Assembly: GCF_014596915.1 (NCBI RefSeq)
Contig: NZ_JACVWU010000001.1
Location: 496,001-560,000 of the forward strand
Source: Streptomyces sp. TRM68416
GTDB taxonomy: Bacteria > Actinomycetota > Actinomycetes > Streptomycetales > Streptomycetaceae
Direction: 5' to 3'
Length of the DNA stretch: 64,000 bases
Under the pieces are notes generated by a model. The model made no database searches, had not been told where the DNA came from, and saw nothing but the letters and a program-made list of their open reading frames with translations. Position numbers and translations under genes: made by a program. This document shows positions 18,442-27,095 of this stretch, in pieces. Positions within the stretch are counted from its first letter, which is position 1. Each line of letters opens with the position of its first letter.

Positions 18442-18561
18442 GCGCACCCCCTTGTGTTTTCCAAGCCTGCATTACATATTGAGTTTTGCGTGTTAAATAG
18501 ACGTAACCCTACGGTAGCCACTGCCGAACCGATCGGCCGACTCGTCTTCGGGGAGCCCCGA

Positions 18562-19977
18562 GTGGATCGCACCGCCCAGCTCATCGCCCGACCCACGCAG
18601 GGCGGCATTGCATACGATCCGGCCGTCGAGGCGCAGTCGCTGCACGCCAGAGCCGCCCGCGTCCTGGAGGACAACTGGACCGGCGCGTCGACCGTCCCCT
18701 CACGCGGCCTGTATCCGCACCAGTGGTCGTGGGACTCCGCGTTCATCGCGATCGGCCTGCGGCACCTGTCGCCGTTACGGGCCCAGACGGAGCTGGAGAC
18801 GCTGCTGGACGCCCAGTGGGGCGACGGGCGCATCCCGCACATCGTCTTCAACCCCTCCGTACCGCTCGGCGCGTACTTCCCGAGCCCCGACTTCTGGCGC
18901 TCCTCGACCGCGGGGCGCGCTGCGGGCGCCCCGCGCACCGTCCAGACCTCCGGAATCGTGCAACCACCGGTGCACGCGCTGGCGGCCTGGCTGGTGCACT
19001 GCGCCGACCCGGGACTGTCCCGGGCGCGAGGGTTCCTCACCCGGGTCTATCCCCGACTGGCCGCCTGGCACCGCTATCTGCTGCACCGCCGCGACCTCGG
19101 CGGCGGGGGCCTCGCCTCCGTCGTGCACCCCTGGGAACAGGGTATGGACAACAGCCCCTGCTGGGACGCCCCCCTCACCCGCATCACGCCCGCACCGGCC
19201 CGCTCCTTCCGCCGCGCCGACCTGGACCACGGCGCCCCCGAGGACCGCCCGACGGACCTGGACTACGGCAGATACGTCCGCCTGGCGACGGACTACCGGG
19301 ACGCCGAGTACGCGGACGGACGAGGCGAGTTCGCCGTGGAGGACCCGTCCTTCAACGCCCTCCTCATCGCCTCCGAGCACGCCCTCGCCCGCATCGCCCA
19401 CGACCTGGGCGCGACGGGCACGGCCCGCCACGCCCGCGCGGAACGCCTGACGACGGCCCTGCTGGACCGCCTGTGGGACCCGGCCCGGGGCATGTTCTTC
19501 TGCCGGGACGTACGCAGCGGAGACCTCGTCCCGGAGCGCAGCGTCTCCGGCCTGATCCCCCTCCTGCTGCCCACGCTCCCCCGCGAGGTGACCGCCGCCC
19601 TGGTCCGCACCACCCGCGGCCCGCACTTCGGCCTCGGCGCCACCACCCGCCTCGTCCCGAGCTACGACCTGCTCGGCGAGGCCTTCGACCCGCACCGCTA
19701 CTGGCGGGGCCCGGCCTGGTTCAACACCGCGTGGCTGCTGGAGCGCGGCCTGCGCACCCACGGCGAGCGACCCCTCGCCGAGGGCCTGCGGGAGGCGGTG
19801 CTGGAACTCGCCGACACATCCGGCTTCGCGGAGTACGTCGATCCGTACACCGGCGAGGCCTGCGGCACCGCCGACTTCGGCTGGACCGCCGCGCTCACGC
19901 TCGACCTGCTGCACGACGAGGGCCTGTCCGACGGACCGGGCCGCAGCGAAGAAACAGTGCCTGTTCCATGCCGGTGA
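18562..19977 (+). CDS. GH63-like (mannosylglycerate/glucan-type) glycoside hydrolase with a TTA codon
   Basis: 471 residues from GTG 18562, with GGGGA seven bases upstream; the frame is open much further upstream but that part lies over the divergent ROK gene. The fold is an (alpha/alpha)6 barrel of the MGH1/GH63 kind: YPHQWSWDSAFIAIGLRHL near 50, WEQGMDNSPCWD near 190, and YRGPAWFN-like YWRGPAWFNTAWLLERGL near 380. The two acidic catalytic residues are expected in the WDSAF and C-terminal Glu regions. Relatives hydrolyse mannosylglycerate, glucosylglycerate or alpha-glucans. Codon 72 is TTA (18775-18777), so translation should need the bldA tRNA. A debranching-enzyme-like gene follows 94 bases downstream. 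Confidence 0.82.
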   Translation: MDRTAQLIARPTQGGIAYDPAVEAQSLHARAARVLEDNWTGASTVPSRGLYPHQWSWDSAFIAIGLRHLSPLRAQTELETLLDAQWGDGRIPHIVFNPSVPLGAYFPSPDFWRSSTAGRAAGAPRTVQTSGIVQPPVHALAAWLVHCADPGLSRARGFLTRVYPRLAAWHRYLLHRRDLGGGGLASVVHPWEQGMDNSPCWDAPLTRITPAPARSFRRADLDHGAPEDRPTDLDYGRYVRLATDYRDAEYADGRGEFAVEDPSFNALLIASEHALARIAHDLGATGTARHARAERLTTALLDRLWDPARGMFFCRDVRSGDLVPERSVSGLIPLLLPTLPREVTAALVRTTRGPHFGLGATTRLVPSYDLLGEAFDPHRYWRGPAWFNTAWLLERGLRTHGERPLAEGLREAVLELADTSGFAEYVDPYTGEACGTADFGWTAALTLDLLHDEGLSDGPGRSEETVPVPCR

Positions 19978-20071
19978 GCGGGGCCGTGTGCCGGCGACAT
20001 GAGCCGCCGGCCAGGACCTGCCCCGCAGGGAACATGCACGGCGTCAGGAAGTTCAAGGGAGGGGACCGGGG

Positions 20072-22009
20072 ATGACGGACCGGCATCATCTGCTCGTGCA
20101 CGGGGGGACGTTCGCCGCCGTCGGTGACGGCGGGGACATCAGCGGCGTCCGGGGCAGCGGCTCCCCGGACGGACTGTTCGTGCGGGACGCACGCCACCTG
20201 AGCCGCTGGCAGCTGACGGTCGACGGGGCGGTCCCGGAGGCCCTGACCCCCGTGGCGGACGGGGACACGGCCCGCTGCGTCCTGGTGCCGCGCGGCGGAC
20301 GCCAGGAGCCGCCCGCGTACACGCTCTTCCGCGAACAGGCCGTAGGGGAAGGGGCGTTCGTCGAATCGCTCCGCGTGACGAGCAACCGCCCGGTGCCCAC
20401 CACCCTCCGCCTCGCCATCACCGCCGACGCCGACTTCACCGACCAGTTCGAGCTGCGCTCGGACTACCGCACCTACCTCAAGACGGGCGCCACCCGCTCC
20501 CGTCAAGTCCTCGACCACGGCGTTGAGTTCACGTACCAGCGCGGCGAGTGGCGCTCGTGCACGACCGTCTCGGCGGAGCCCGCCCCGGACGGCGTCGAGG
20601 AGACCGGCACCGGCGCCCGCCGCCTCGTCTGGACCCTGGACCTGGAGCCGCACGGCACCGCCGAGCTGTCCCTACGGGTGATGGCCCGCCCGCACGGCGA
20701 CAAACGGGCCCTGCGCGTCCCCCGCTCCCCCGCCGACCTGAACGAACAACTCCTCACCCTGGAAGGCGAGTTCGTCCAGGACGTGGCCTTCCCGACCGGC
20801 TGGCCCGAGCTGGCCGCCGCCTGCGCCCGCGGCCTGGCCGACCTGGCCTCGCTCCAGGTCACGGCGACGGGACCGGACGGCGAGGAGCTGCGCGTACCCG
20901 CCGCCGGAGCCCCCTGGTTCCTCACCCTCCTCGGCCGGGACGCCCTGCTCACCTCGCTCTTCGCCCTCCCCTACCGCCCGCACCTGGCCGCCGCCACGCT
21001 CCCCGCGCTGGCCGCGACACAGGCCACCGAGACCGGGGCGGCCTCGGTGGCCCAGCCCGGCAAGATCGTGCACGAGGTGCGCCACGGCGAGCTGGCCCAC
21101 TTCGGCCAGGTCCCCTTCGGCCGCTACTACGGCTCGGTGGACGCGACCCCGCTCTTCCTCGTCCTGCTCGGCGCGTACGTGGAGCAGACCGGGGACGCCG
21201 CCATGGCCCGGCGCCTCCAGGCCCACGCCCGCGCGGCGATCGCCTGGATGCTGGACCACGGCGGCCTGACCTCCCGCGGCTACCTGGTGTACCGCGCCGA
21301 CCAGGGCGGTCTGGCCAACCAGAACTGGAAGGACTCCCCCGGCGCCATCTGCTGGTCCGACGGCACCCGCGCAAGCGGTCCGGTGATGGCGGCGGGGGCC
21401 CAGGGCTACGCGTACGACGCCCTGCGCCGCACGGCCTGGCTCGCGCGCACGGTGTGGGAGGACGAGACGTACGCCGCCCTCCTCGAACAGGCGGCGGGCG
21501 ACCTCCGCGACCGCTTCCAGCGGGACTTCTGGATGCCGGACCGCTCCTTCCCGGCCCTCGCGCTCGACGGCGAGGGCCGCCAGGTGGACGCGCTGGCCTC
21601 GGACGCCGGCCACCTGCTCTGGTCCGGCCTGCTGGACAAGGAGTACGGCGAGAAGGTGGGCCGCCGCCTCCTCGAACCGGACTTCTTCTCGGGCTGGGGC
21701 GTGCGCACGCTCGCGGCGGGCCAACCGGCGTACCACCCCCTCTCCTACCACCGCGGCTCGGTCTGGCCCCACGACAACGCCCTGATCACCCTGGGCCTGG
21801 CCCGCTACGGCCTGCACGACGAGGCCCGCGCGGTGGCCCACGCCCTGGTCGACGCCGCCACGGTGACCGGACACCGGCTCCCGGAAGTCCTCGCCGGCTA
21901 CGGCCGCGATGTCCACGCCGAGCCGGTCCCGTACCCGCACGCGTGCGTACGCGAGTCAAGGTCGGCGGCGGCACCGCTGGCCCTGCTGACGGCGGTGGGA
22001 GGGGCGTAG
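20072..22009 (+). CDS. Glycogen debranching-type amylo-alpha-1,6-glucosidase
   Basis: 645 residues. The N-terminal 200 residues match the beta-rich N-terminal domain of bacterial glycogen debranching enzymes (SPDGLFVRDARHLSRWQLTVDG), and residues from about 230 form the (alpha/alpha)6 glucosidase barrel (APWFLTLLGRDALLTSLFALP, QNWKDSPGAI, SYHRGSVWPHDNALITLGLARYG). These enzymes release glucose or short glucans from alpha-glucan branch points, or act on sucrose-like substrates; exact specificity is not visible. GGGAGG and GGGG precede the ATG. With the GH63-like gene and the divergent ROK regulator it makes a small carbohydrate-use module next to ppdK. Confidence 0.87.
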   Translation: MTDRHHLLVHGGTFAAVGDGGDISGVRGSGSPDGLFVRDARHLSRWQLTVDGAVPEALTPVADGDTARCVLVPRGGRQEPPAYTLFREQAVGEGAFVESLRVTSNRPVPTTLRLAITADADFTDQFELRSDYRTYLKTGATRSRQVLDHGVEFTYQRGEWRSCTTVSAEPAPDGVEETGTGARRLVWTLDLEPHGTAELSLRVMARPHGDKRALRVPRSPADLNEQLLTLEGEFVQDVAFPTGWPELAAACARGLADLASLQVTATGPDGEELRVPAAGAPWFLTLLGRDALLTSLFALPYRPHLAAATLPALAATQATETGAASVAQPGKIVHEVRHGELAHFGQVPFGRYYGSVDATPLFLVLLGAYVEQTGDAAMARRLQAHARAAIAWMLDHGGLTSRGYLVYRADQGGLANQNWKDSPGAICWSDGTRASGPVMAAGAQGYAYDALRRTAWLARTVWEDETYAALLEQAAGDLRDRFQRDFWMPDRSFPALALDGEGRQVDALASDAGHLLWSGLLDKEYGEKVGRRLLEPDFFSGWGVRTLAAGQPAYHPLSYHRGSVWPHDNALITLGLARYGLHDEARAVAHALVDAATVTGHRLPEVLAGYGRDVHAEPVPYPHACVRESRSAAAPLALLTAVGGA

Positions 22010-22142
22010 ACGGTCACCCCCCGTTTGCCGAGCGTTTCCCCGCCCCTGTGAACAGGGGCGGGCACGGACCCGTACGACATGACGACGGGCCCCGGGCCCG
22101 CCCCACGTTCCACCAACGGGTCACGCACGGAAGGACCTTCGG

Positions 22143-23870
22143 GTGCCGGTCTTCACGCGTCTACGCCAACCACAGGAAACCCCCGCACCCGAAAACCCCG
22201 CACCCGCACCCGAGGAACCCACCAACACCCCCACCCACCACCTCCGCATCCCCTGGCCCCTCATCCTCACCACCCTCTCCGCGGCCCTCGTCCTCGCCTC
22301 CCTCCTCCTCCCCAACAGCGTCGCCGCCCTGCGCCTCAACAGGTTCACCCGCATCCCCGGAGAGGCGATCATCGGCGCGGCGATCCTCCTGGCCCTCCCC
22401 CGCCGCCCCCGCACCGTCCTGGCCGCCGTCATGGGCACCACCCTCGGCGCGCTGACCGTCCTGAACCTCCTCGACATGGGCTTCCGCGCCTACCTGGGCC
22501 GCGGCTTCAACCTCGTCCTGGACTGGTCCCTCCTGGACGACGCCCAGACGTACATGGCGGACTCGATGGGCGGCACCACGGCGACGCTCGCCGCCATCGC
22601 CGCCGTAGCCCTGGTCGTACTCCTCCTCCTCGCCACGGCCCTGGCAACGGTCCGCCTGGCCCAAGTCCTGGCCGCCCACAAGCAGTCGGCAAGCAAGGCC
22701 ACCCTCATCGCCGGCACCGTCTGGATCACCTGCACCACCCTCGGCCTCCAGCTGGCTGGCATGCCGATCGCCTCCGACCGCGCCGTGTCGGCCCTGACGA
22801 TCCAGGCCCGCCGCGTCCAGGACACCCTCCGGGACGAGGCGGCCTTCGCGAAGGAGGCCAAGGAGGACACCTTCGGCGCCACCCCCGGCGCCCAGCTCGT
22901 CCCCGACCTGCGCGGCAAGGACGTCGTCTTCGCCTTCATCGAGAGCTACGGCCGCAGCGCGATCGAGGACGACATCATGGCGCCCGGCGTCGGCAGGACC
23001 CTCGACACCCGCACCGCGGCGCTGGAGAAGGCGGGCTACCGGGCCAAGAGCGGCTGGCTGACCTCGTCGACGTACGGCGGCAGCAGCTGGCTCGGCCACT
23101 CCACGTTCCTGTCGGGCCTGTGGATCGACAACCAGCAGCGCTACCGCACGGTCACGTCCGGCGACCACCTCACCCTCACCAAGGCGTTCCAGAAGACAGG
23201 CGCCTGGGACACCGTCGGCATCATGCCGGGCGTCCAGAAGGCCTGGCCGGAGGCCGACTTCCACGGCCTGGACAAGGTCTACAACGCCTTCCAACTCGGC
23301 TACGAGGGACCGAAGTTCAGCTGGTCCACAATGCCCGACCAGTACGCACTCGAGGCCTTCCAACGCCTGGTCAACAGCAAAAAACGCGACAAGCCGCTGA
23401 TGTCGGAGATCATCCTCACCTCCAGCCACCAGCCGTGGGCCCCGATCCCGAAGCTGGTCGACTGGGACGACCTGGGCGACGGCTCCCTCTTCACCCCCAT
23501 CCAGAAGGCGGGCAAGAACCCCCAGGACATCGTCTCCGACACCACCAAGTCCCGCGAGGAGTACGGCAAGTCGATCGAGTACTCGGTCACCGCCCTCACC
23601 CAGTGGCTGGAGCGCTACGGCACGAAGGACACGGTCCTGGTCTTCCTCGGCGACCACCAGCCGATCGCCCGCGTCAGCGGCAACAACGCCAGCAGGGACG
23701 TACCGGTGTCCATCGTCGCCAAGGACCCCGAGGTCCTGGACAACATCACCGCCTGGAACTGGACGGACGGCCTGAAGCCGGCCCCCGACGCCCCGGTCTG
23801 GAAGATGGACACCTTCCGAGACCGCTTCCTGAAGGCCTACGGCTCAACCCCGCACCCCGCGACCAACTGA
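22143..23870 (+). CDS. Membrane sulfatase-fold enzyme (alkaline phosphatase superfamily)
   Basis: 575 residues from GTG 22143. A Pro-rich cytoplasmic head is followed by about five membrane helices (38-58, 70-85, 90-108, 150-175, 188-207) and an extracytoplasmic sulfatase-like domain from about 250: VVFAFIESYGRSAIEDD gives the first metal-binding acid, SGWLTSSTYGGSSWLGHSTFLSG the nucleophile region, and VFLGDHQP the paired metal ligands. The arrangement resembles LTA synthase and phosphoglycerol/phosphoethanolamine transferases, so a role in modifying a cell-surface polymer is likely, but sulfatase activity cannot be excluded. The gene ends beside a repeat-rich intergenic region. Confidence 0.85.
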   Translation: MPVFTRLRQPQETPAPENPAPAPEEPTNTPTHHLRIPWPLILTTLSAALVLASLLLPNSVAALRLNRFTRIPGEAIIGAAILLALPRRPRTVLAAVMGTTLGALTVLNLLDMGFRAYLGRGFNLVLDWSLLDDAQTYMADSMGGTTATLAAIAAVALVVLLLLATALATVRLAQVLAAHKQSASKATLIAGTVWITCTTLGLQLAGMPIASDRAVSALTIQARRVQDTLRDEAAFAKEAKEDTFGATPGAQLVPDLRGKDVVFAFIESYGRSAIEDDIMAPGVGRTLDTRTAALEKAGYRAKSGWLTSSTYGGSSWLGHSTFLSGLWIDNQQRYRTVTSGDHLTLTKAFQKTGAWDTVGIMPGVQKAWPEADFHGLDKVYNAFQLGYEGPKFSWSTMPDQYALEAFQRLVNSKKRDKPLMSEIILTSSHQPWAPIPKLVDWDDLGDGSLFTPIQKAGKNPQDIVSDTTKSREEYGKSIEYSVTALTQWLERYGTKDTVLVFLGDHQPIARVSGNNASRDVPVSIVAKDPEVLDNITAWNWTDGLKPAPDAPVWKMDTFRDRFLKAYGSTPHPATN

Positions 23871-23883
23871 CCACCGAGGCTCC

Positions 23884-23945
23884 TCGCCCCCGCCGCCCCT
23901 ACCCATCCCGTCCCCAGGGGCTGCCGCCCCTTCAACCCCGCCAGG
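23884..23945. repeat. Dispersed repeat block A, copy 1
   Basis: About 62 bases that recur on the opposite strand at 59828-59889 with a single mismatch. It contains a short hairpin CCCCAGGGGCTG and runs into the first of three tandem hairpin units. Confidence 0.85.
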
Positions 23946-24215
23946 AGCCGCTCCGACCGCGGGTGCGCGGGGGCTGATCGCGCAGTTCCCCGCGCCCCTG
24001 CCGCCCCTTCAACTCCGCCAGGAGCCGCTCTAACTGCGGGTGCGCGGGGGCTGGTCGCGCAGTTCCCCGCGCCCCTGCCGGGGCGCACCAGCACCCCCGC
24101 CGCACCCATCCCGCCCCCAGGGGCTGCCGCCCCTTCAACCCCGCCAAGAGCCGCTCTGACCGCGGGCGCGCGGGGGCTGATCGCGCAGTTCCCCGCGCCC
24201 CTGTCGGGGCGCACC
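23921..24215. repeat. Three tandem stem-loop units of about 77 bases
   Basis: Units begin at 23921, 23998 and 24124, each starting CTGCCGCCCCTTCAA and ending GCGCAGTTCCCCGCGCCCCT. In each, GCGCGGGG pairs with CCCCGCGC across the GCTGATCGCGCAGTT loop. Units 2 and 3 share an extra tail, GGGGCGCACCAGCACCC. The GTTCCCCGCGCCCC core is also one arm of the leuA terminator at 54311. Similar elements are scattered between Streptomyces genes. Confidence 0.85.
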
Positions 24216-24237
24216 AGCACCCGCGTACGGCGGGAAG

Positions 24238-24385
24238 GGGACGTGTCGGGGGGTGTCCGCCCGCAGCGGACGGCGAAAAGAAACGGCATCCCGCCAACAA
24301 CCGGACCGGCGGACCGAGGACGGACACCCCCCGGCGCGGCCCCGACTCACCACCCCACCGAAGGCGCTACCCGCACCCCACCTCA
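24238..24385. repeat. Dispersed repeat block B, copy 1, with long internal inverted repeat
   Basis: About 145 bases bounded by GGACGTGTCGG and GGCGCTACCCGCACCCC; the reverse complement recurs at 59255-59405. Inside, GGGGGGTGTCC (24248-24258) pairs exactly with GGACACCCCCC (24322-24332) across 63 bases. It abuts the dus stop codon and lies between two convergent genes, so it may also stop transcription. Confidence 0.85.
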
Positions 24386-25522
24386 CCCCCCGGACGTGTC
24401 CAGCTCCGCATCCTCGCTCACGCCCGCGCAGTCGTACGGATCCTTCAGCCACCCGTCCGGCAGCACCACCCGATTGTTGCCGGACGTACGCCCACGGGGC
24501 CCGTCCGCACCAACCGGCCAGGCCTGATCCAGATCCAACTCGTCCAGCCCCGCCCGGAGTTCGGCCAGCGAAGACGTGACCGCCAGCCGCTTGCGCATCT
24601 CGGAACCGACCGCGAACCCCTTCAGGTACCAGGCCACGTGCTTGCGGAAGTCGATGACCCCGCGCGCCTCGTCGCCGATCCACTCCCCGAGCAGGGACGC
24701 GTGCCGGACCATGACGTCGGCGACCTCGCGGAGCACGGGACGCCGGAAGTCGGTACGGCCCTCGAACGCCGCCACCAGGTCCGCGAACAGCCACGGCCGC
24801 CCCAGACACCCGCGCCCGACCACGACCCCGTCGCACCCGGTCTCCCGCACCATCCGCACGGCGTCCTCCGCCGACCAGATGTCGCCGTTGCCGAGCACGG
24901 GAATCTCCGGAACGTGCTCCTTCAGCCGTGCGATGGCGTCCCAGTCGGCCGTGCCGCCGTAGTGCTGGGCGGCAGTACGGCCGTGCAGCGCGATGGCCGT
25001 GACCCCCTCCTCAACGGCGATCCGCCCGGCATCCAGATACGTGATGTGGTCATCGTCGATGCCCTTGCGCATCTTCATCGTGACCGGCAGATCCCCAGCC
25101 CCCGACACGGCCTCCCGGAGGATCGCCCGCAGCAGGTTCCGCTTGTACGGCAGCGCGGACCCCCCGCCCTTCCGCGTCACCTTCGGCACCGGGCACCCGA
25201 AGTTCAGGTCGATGTGATCGGCGAGACCCTCTTCCGCGATCATGCGGACGGCCTTGCCGACGGTCGCCGGATCCACGCCGTACAGCTGGATCGACCGAGG
25301 CTTCTCGCTCGCGTCGAAGTGGATCAGCTGCATGGTCTTCTCGTTGCGCTCGACCAGCGCCCGAGTCGTGATCATCTCGCTCACGAACAGCCCCTTGCCC
25401 CCGCTGAACTCCCGGCACAGCGTGCGGAAGGGCGCGTTGGTGATCCCGGCCATGGGAGCCAGGACGACGGGCGGCTGAACGGTGTGCGGCCCGATCTGCA
25501 GGGGCGAGGCGGTCGTGGACAT
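24383..25522 (-). CDS. dusB: tRNA-dihydrouridine synthase B
   Basis: 379 residues from ATG 25522 (MSTTASPLQIG). The FMN-binding TIM barrel begins VVLAPMAGITNAPFR; the catalytic Cys is in LNFGCPVPKVTRKGGGSAL near 110, and FMN contacts are in KMRKGIDDDH, LHGRTAAQ and GNGDIWSAEDA. The C-terminal helical tRNA-binding domain (about 270-345) contains FRKHVAWYLKGF. The enzyme reduces specific uridines in tRNA to dihydrouridine using NADPH. The gene is divergent from a small zinc-binding protein gene, with a hairpin-forming palindrome in the 71-base spacer, and its 3' end meets repeat block B. Confidence 0.95.
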   Translation of the reverse strand: MSTTASPLQIGPHTVQPPVVLAPMAGITNAPFRTLCREFSGGKGLFVSEMITTRALVERNEKTMQLIHFDASEKPRSIQLYGVDPATVGKAVRMIAEEGLADHIDLNFGCPVPKVTRKGGGSALPYKRNLLRAILREAVSGAGDLPVTMKMRKGIDDDHITYLDAGRIAVEEGVTAIALHGRTAAQHYGGTADWDAIARLKEHVPEIPVLGNGDIWSAEDAVRMVRETGCDGVVVGRGCLGRPWLFADLVAAFEGRTDFRRPVLREVADVMVRHASLLGEWIGDEARGVIDFRKHVAWYLKGFAVGSEMRKRLAVTSSLAELRAGLDELDLDQAWPVGADGPRGRTSGNNRVVLPDGWLKDPYDCAGVSEDAELDTSGG

Positions 25523-25528
25523 TCCTCT

Positions 25529-25556
25529 ATTGTGCCGTGCGACAGCCCGGCACAAT
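25529..25556. promoter_or_regulatory. Inverted repeat between dusB and the small zinc protein gene
   Basis: ATTGTGCCG (25529-25537) and CGGCACAAT (25548-25556) are perfectly complementary with a 10-base spacer, 6 bases before the dusB start. It may be an operator or a leader hairpin. The adjoining TTAGTTAACCATACTATT is unusually AT-rich and probably carries the promoter of the rightward gene. Confidence 0.55.
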
Positions 25557-25593
25557 TCATTAGTTAACCATACTATTGAACCCTGGAGACGTC

Positions 25594-25800
25594 ATGCCGC
25601 CGATCGACACGAGCAAGGTCACCCGCTGGGACCAGCACGGACGCGAGCACACCGTGCGGGTGCAGCGAAGCGGAGTGCAGCGCACGATCAGATGCGAGAC
25701 CTGTGGATGGCGGGCCTCGGCACAGTTCCTGCCGTGGCTGAAGGCGGAGGAGCATCTGGCGCAGGCGCACCAGGCGACGGTGGATCCGTCGGCAGCCTGA
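25594..25800 (+). CDS. Small zinc-finger-like protein
   Basis: 68 residues from ATG 25594, with GGAG nine bases upstream. The centre contains CETCGW followed by HLAQAH, giving a C2H2-type set of ligands around a short helix, preceded by a basic beta region (EHTVRVQRSGVQRTIRC). That is the size and shape of a single zinc ribbon/finger; DNA, RNA or protein binding are all possible. The gene is divergent from dusB and 38 bases upstream of the acetyltransferase gene, with a CebR-type operator in between, so the two may be separately controlled. Confidence 0.72.
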   Translation: MPPIDTSKVTRWDQHGREHTVRVQRSGVQRTIRCETCGWRASAQFLPWLKAEEHLAQAHQATVDPSAA

Positions 25801-25813
25801 CGGAGCCCCCTTG

Positions 25814-25827
25814 TGGGAGCGCTCCCA
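25814..25827 (+). promoter_or_regulatory. Perfect CebR-type operator palindrome
   Basis: TGGGAGCGCTCCCA is exactly the 14-base operator of CebR, the LacI-family cellobiose/cellotriose repressor of Streptomyces. It ends 11 bases before the ATG of the acetyltransferase gene, so a bound repressor would block initiation or early elongation. No cellulose-use gene is adjacent. Confidence 0.7.
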
Positions 25828-25838
25828 GACCCGGCACC

Positions 25839-26471
25839 ATGCCAACCGTGACCCACATACCCGCCGTACGCCCCTACCACCCCGACGACCTCCCCGCCCT
25901 CGACGACATCTGCATCCGTACCGCCCACAACGGCGAGGACAGCCGCCCCTTCTACACGGACCCCGGCGTCTTCCCGGCCACCTTCGCGGTGCCGTACGTG
26001 CACCTGGAACCGGAGCTGGCCTTCGTTCTGGACAACGGCGAAGGGGAGGCCGTCGGATACATCCTCGGCACCGCCGACACGCCCCGTTTCGCAGCGGAGT
26101 TCCGGGCGAAGTGGCTGCCGACGGTCGCGGACAGCTACCCGGCGCCCGAGGGCCCGCCCCGCACCCCCGACGAGGAGATCGCCAAGCTGCTGCACGACCC
26201 CGAGCGAATGGTCCTGCCGGAGCTGGCGGCCTACCCGGCCCATCTGCACATCGACCTGTTGCCCGAGTGGCAGGGGAAGGGCCACGGCCGGGCCCTGATG
26301 CGGACGTTCCTCCGGGCCCTCCACGACGCCGGCGTCCCGGCCGTCCACCTGGTCATGGCGACGACCAACACCCGGGCCCGCGCCTTCTACGACCGTATGG
26401 GCTTCCACGAGATCGAGGTGCCGGAGCCGGGCGCGGCGACGTTCCTGGGGCGGGCGACCAGAAACGAGTGA
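25839..26471 (+). CDS. GNAT acetyltransferase of the O-GlcNAcase C-terminal-domain type
   Basis: 210 residues from ATG 25839; a longer frame upstream has no good start. N-terminal VRPYHPDDLPALDDICIRTAHNG opens a GNAT fold, and the acetyl-CoA loop is LHIDLLPEWQGKGHGRALM near 140, followed by TTNTRARAFYDRMGFHEI. The long insert with PRTPDEEIAKLLHDPERM and the LHIDLLPEWQ motif resemble the bacterial relatives of the C-terminal domain of human O-GlcNAcase. The acceptor is unknown. A perfect CebR-type operator sits just before the start, suggesting a link to cello-oligosaccharide sensing. The stop is 4 bases from the stop of the convergent TetR gene. Confidence 0.83.
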   Translation: MPTVTHIPAVRPYHPDDLPALDDICIRTAHNGEDSRPFYTDPGVFPATFAVPYVHLEPELAFVLDNGEGEAVGYILGTADTPRFAAEFRAKWLPTVADSYPAPEGPPRTPDEEIAKLLHDPERMVLPELAAYPAHLHIDLLPEWQGKGHGRALMRTFLRALHDAGVPAVHLVMATTNTRARAFYDRMGFHEIEVPEPGAATFLGRATRNE

Positions 26472-26475
26472 ACCG

Positions 26476-27066
26476 TCAGACCCGAAGCCCCCGTACCAGC
26501 AGCTCCACCACGGCCTCGAACTCGGCGTCGACCCCCGGCCGCACCCACTCCCGGTGGTAGCCGGGGTCGTGGAACCGGCCGGTGGCCTGGAAGACCGCGC
26601 GGGCCGCGGTGAGCGGGTCCGCCGCGGTGAAGTCCCCGGACTCCACCCCCGCGCGGACGATGTCGGCGAGCTGGCCGGTGAGGTCGGCGATGTGCTCGTC
26701 GACGGCGTCGCTGTGCTCCGTGGTGAGCACGGTGTAGGTGGCGAACAGCTCGGGGTCGTCGCCCGCCTTGTGACGCTTGGCGTCGAAGAGCGCCAGCAGC
26801 CAGGCGCGCAGCCGGTCCTCCGGGTCGCGGTCCGACGCGGCGACGATCCCGCACAGCACCTGCGAGGTGCGGTCCAGCCACCGCTTGGTCACCGCCTCGC
26901 GCAGCGCCGCCTTGGTACGGAAGTGGCGGTAGACGCTGCCGTGGCTGACGCCCAGCGCGCGGGCCACGTCGACCACGGTGGCCTTGGCCGGTCCGTGGCG
27001 GCGCAGCACCTCCTCGGTGGCTTCGAGGATGCGCTCGGCGGTCAGGGCTTCGGAGGTGGCGGCCAT
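26476..27066 (-). CDS. TetR-family transcriptional regulator
   Basis: 196 residues from ATG 27066 (MAATSEALTAERILEA). The N-terminal HTH is typical: ATVVDVARALGVSHGSVYRHFRTKAALREAV at about 27-57. The C-terminal helical ligand domain contains LFDAKRHKAGDDPELFATYTVLTTEHSDAVDEHI. The gene lies 29 bases downstream of an aldo/keto reductase gene on the same strand, so the pair forms an operon, and the regulator probably represses it through the inverted repeat at 28128-28145. The inducer would then be an aldehyde or ketone handled by the reductase, which is inference. Confidence 0.88.
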   Translation of the reverse strand: MAATSEALTAERILEATEEVLRRHGPAKATVVDVARALGVSHGSVYRHFRTKAALREAVTKRWLDRTSQVLCGIVAASDRDPEDRLRAWLLALFDAKRHKAGDDPELFATYTVLTTEHSDAVDEHIADLTGQLADIVRAGVESGDFTAADPLTAARAVFQATGRFHDPGYHREWVRPGVDAEFEAVVELLVRGLRV

Positions 27067-27095
27067 GAGGGAGACCGTACCTGGCCCCCGCGGCA

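Noticed and set aside
17080..18561. Upstream extension of the GH63-like frame over the ROK gene
   Set aside because: It lies opposite a well-defined ROK coding region, encodes no glycosidase sequence, and a good GTG start with ribosome site exists at 18562.
23871..24382. Short coding frames in the hairpin-repeat region
   Set aside because: All are repeat translations without start signals or conserved domains.
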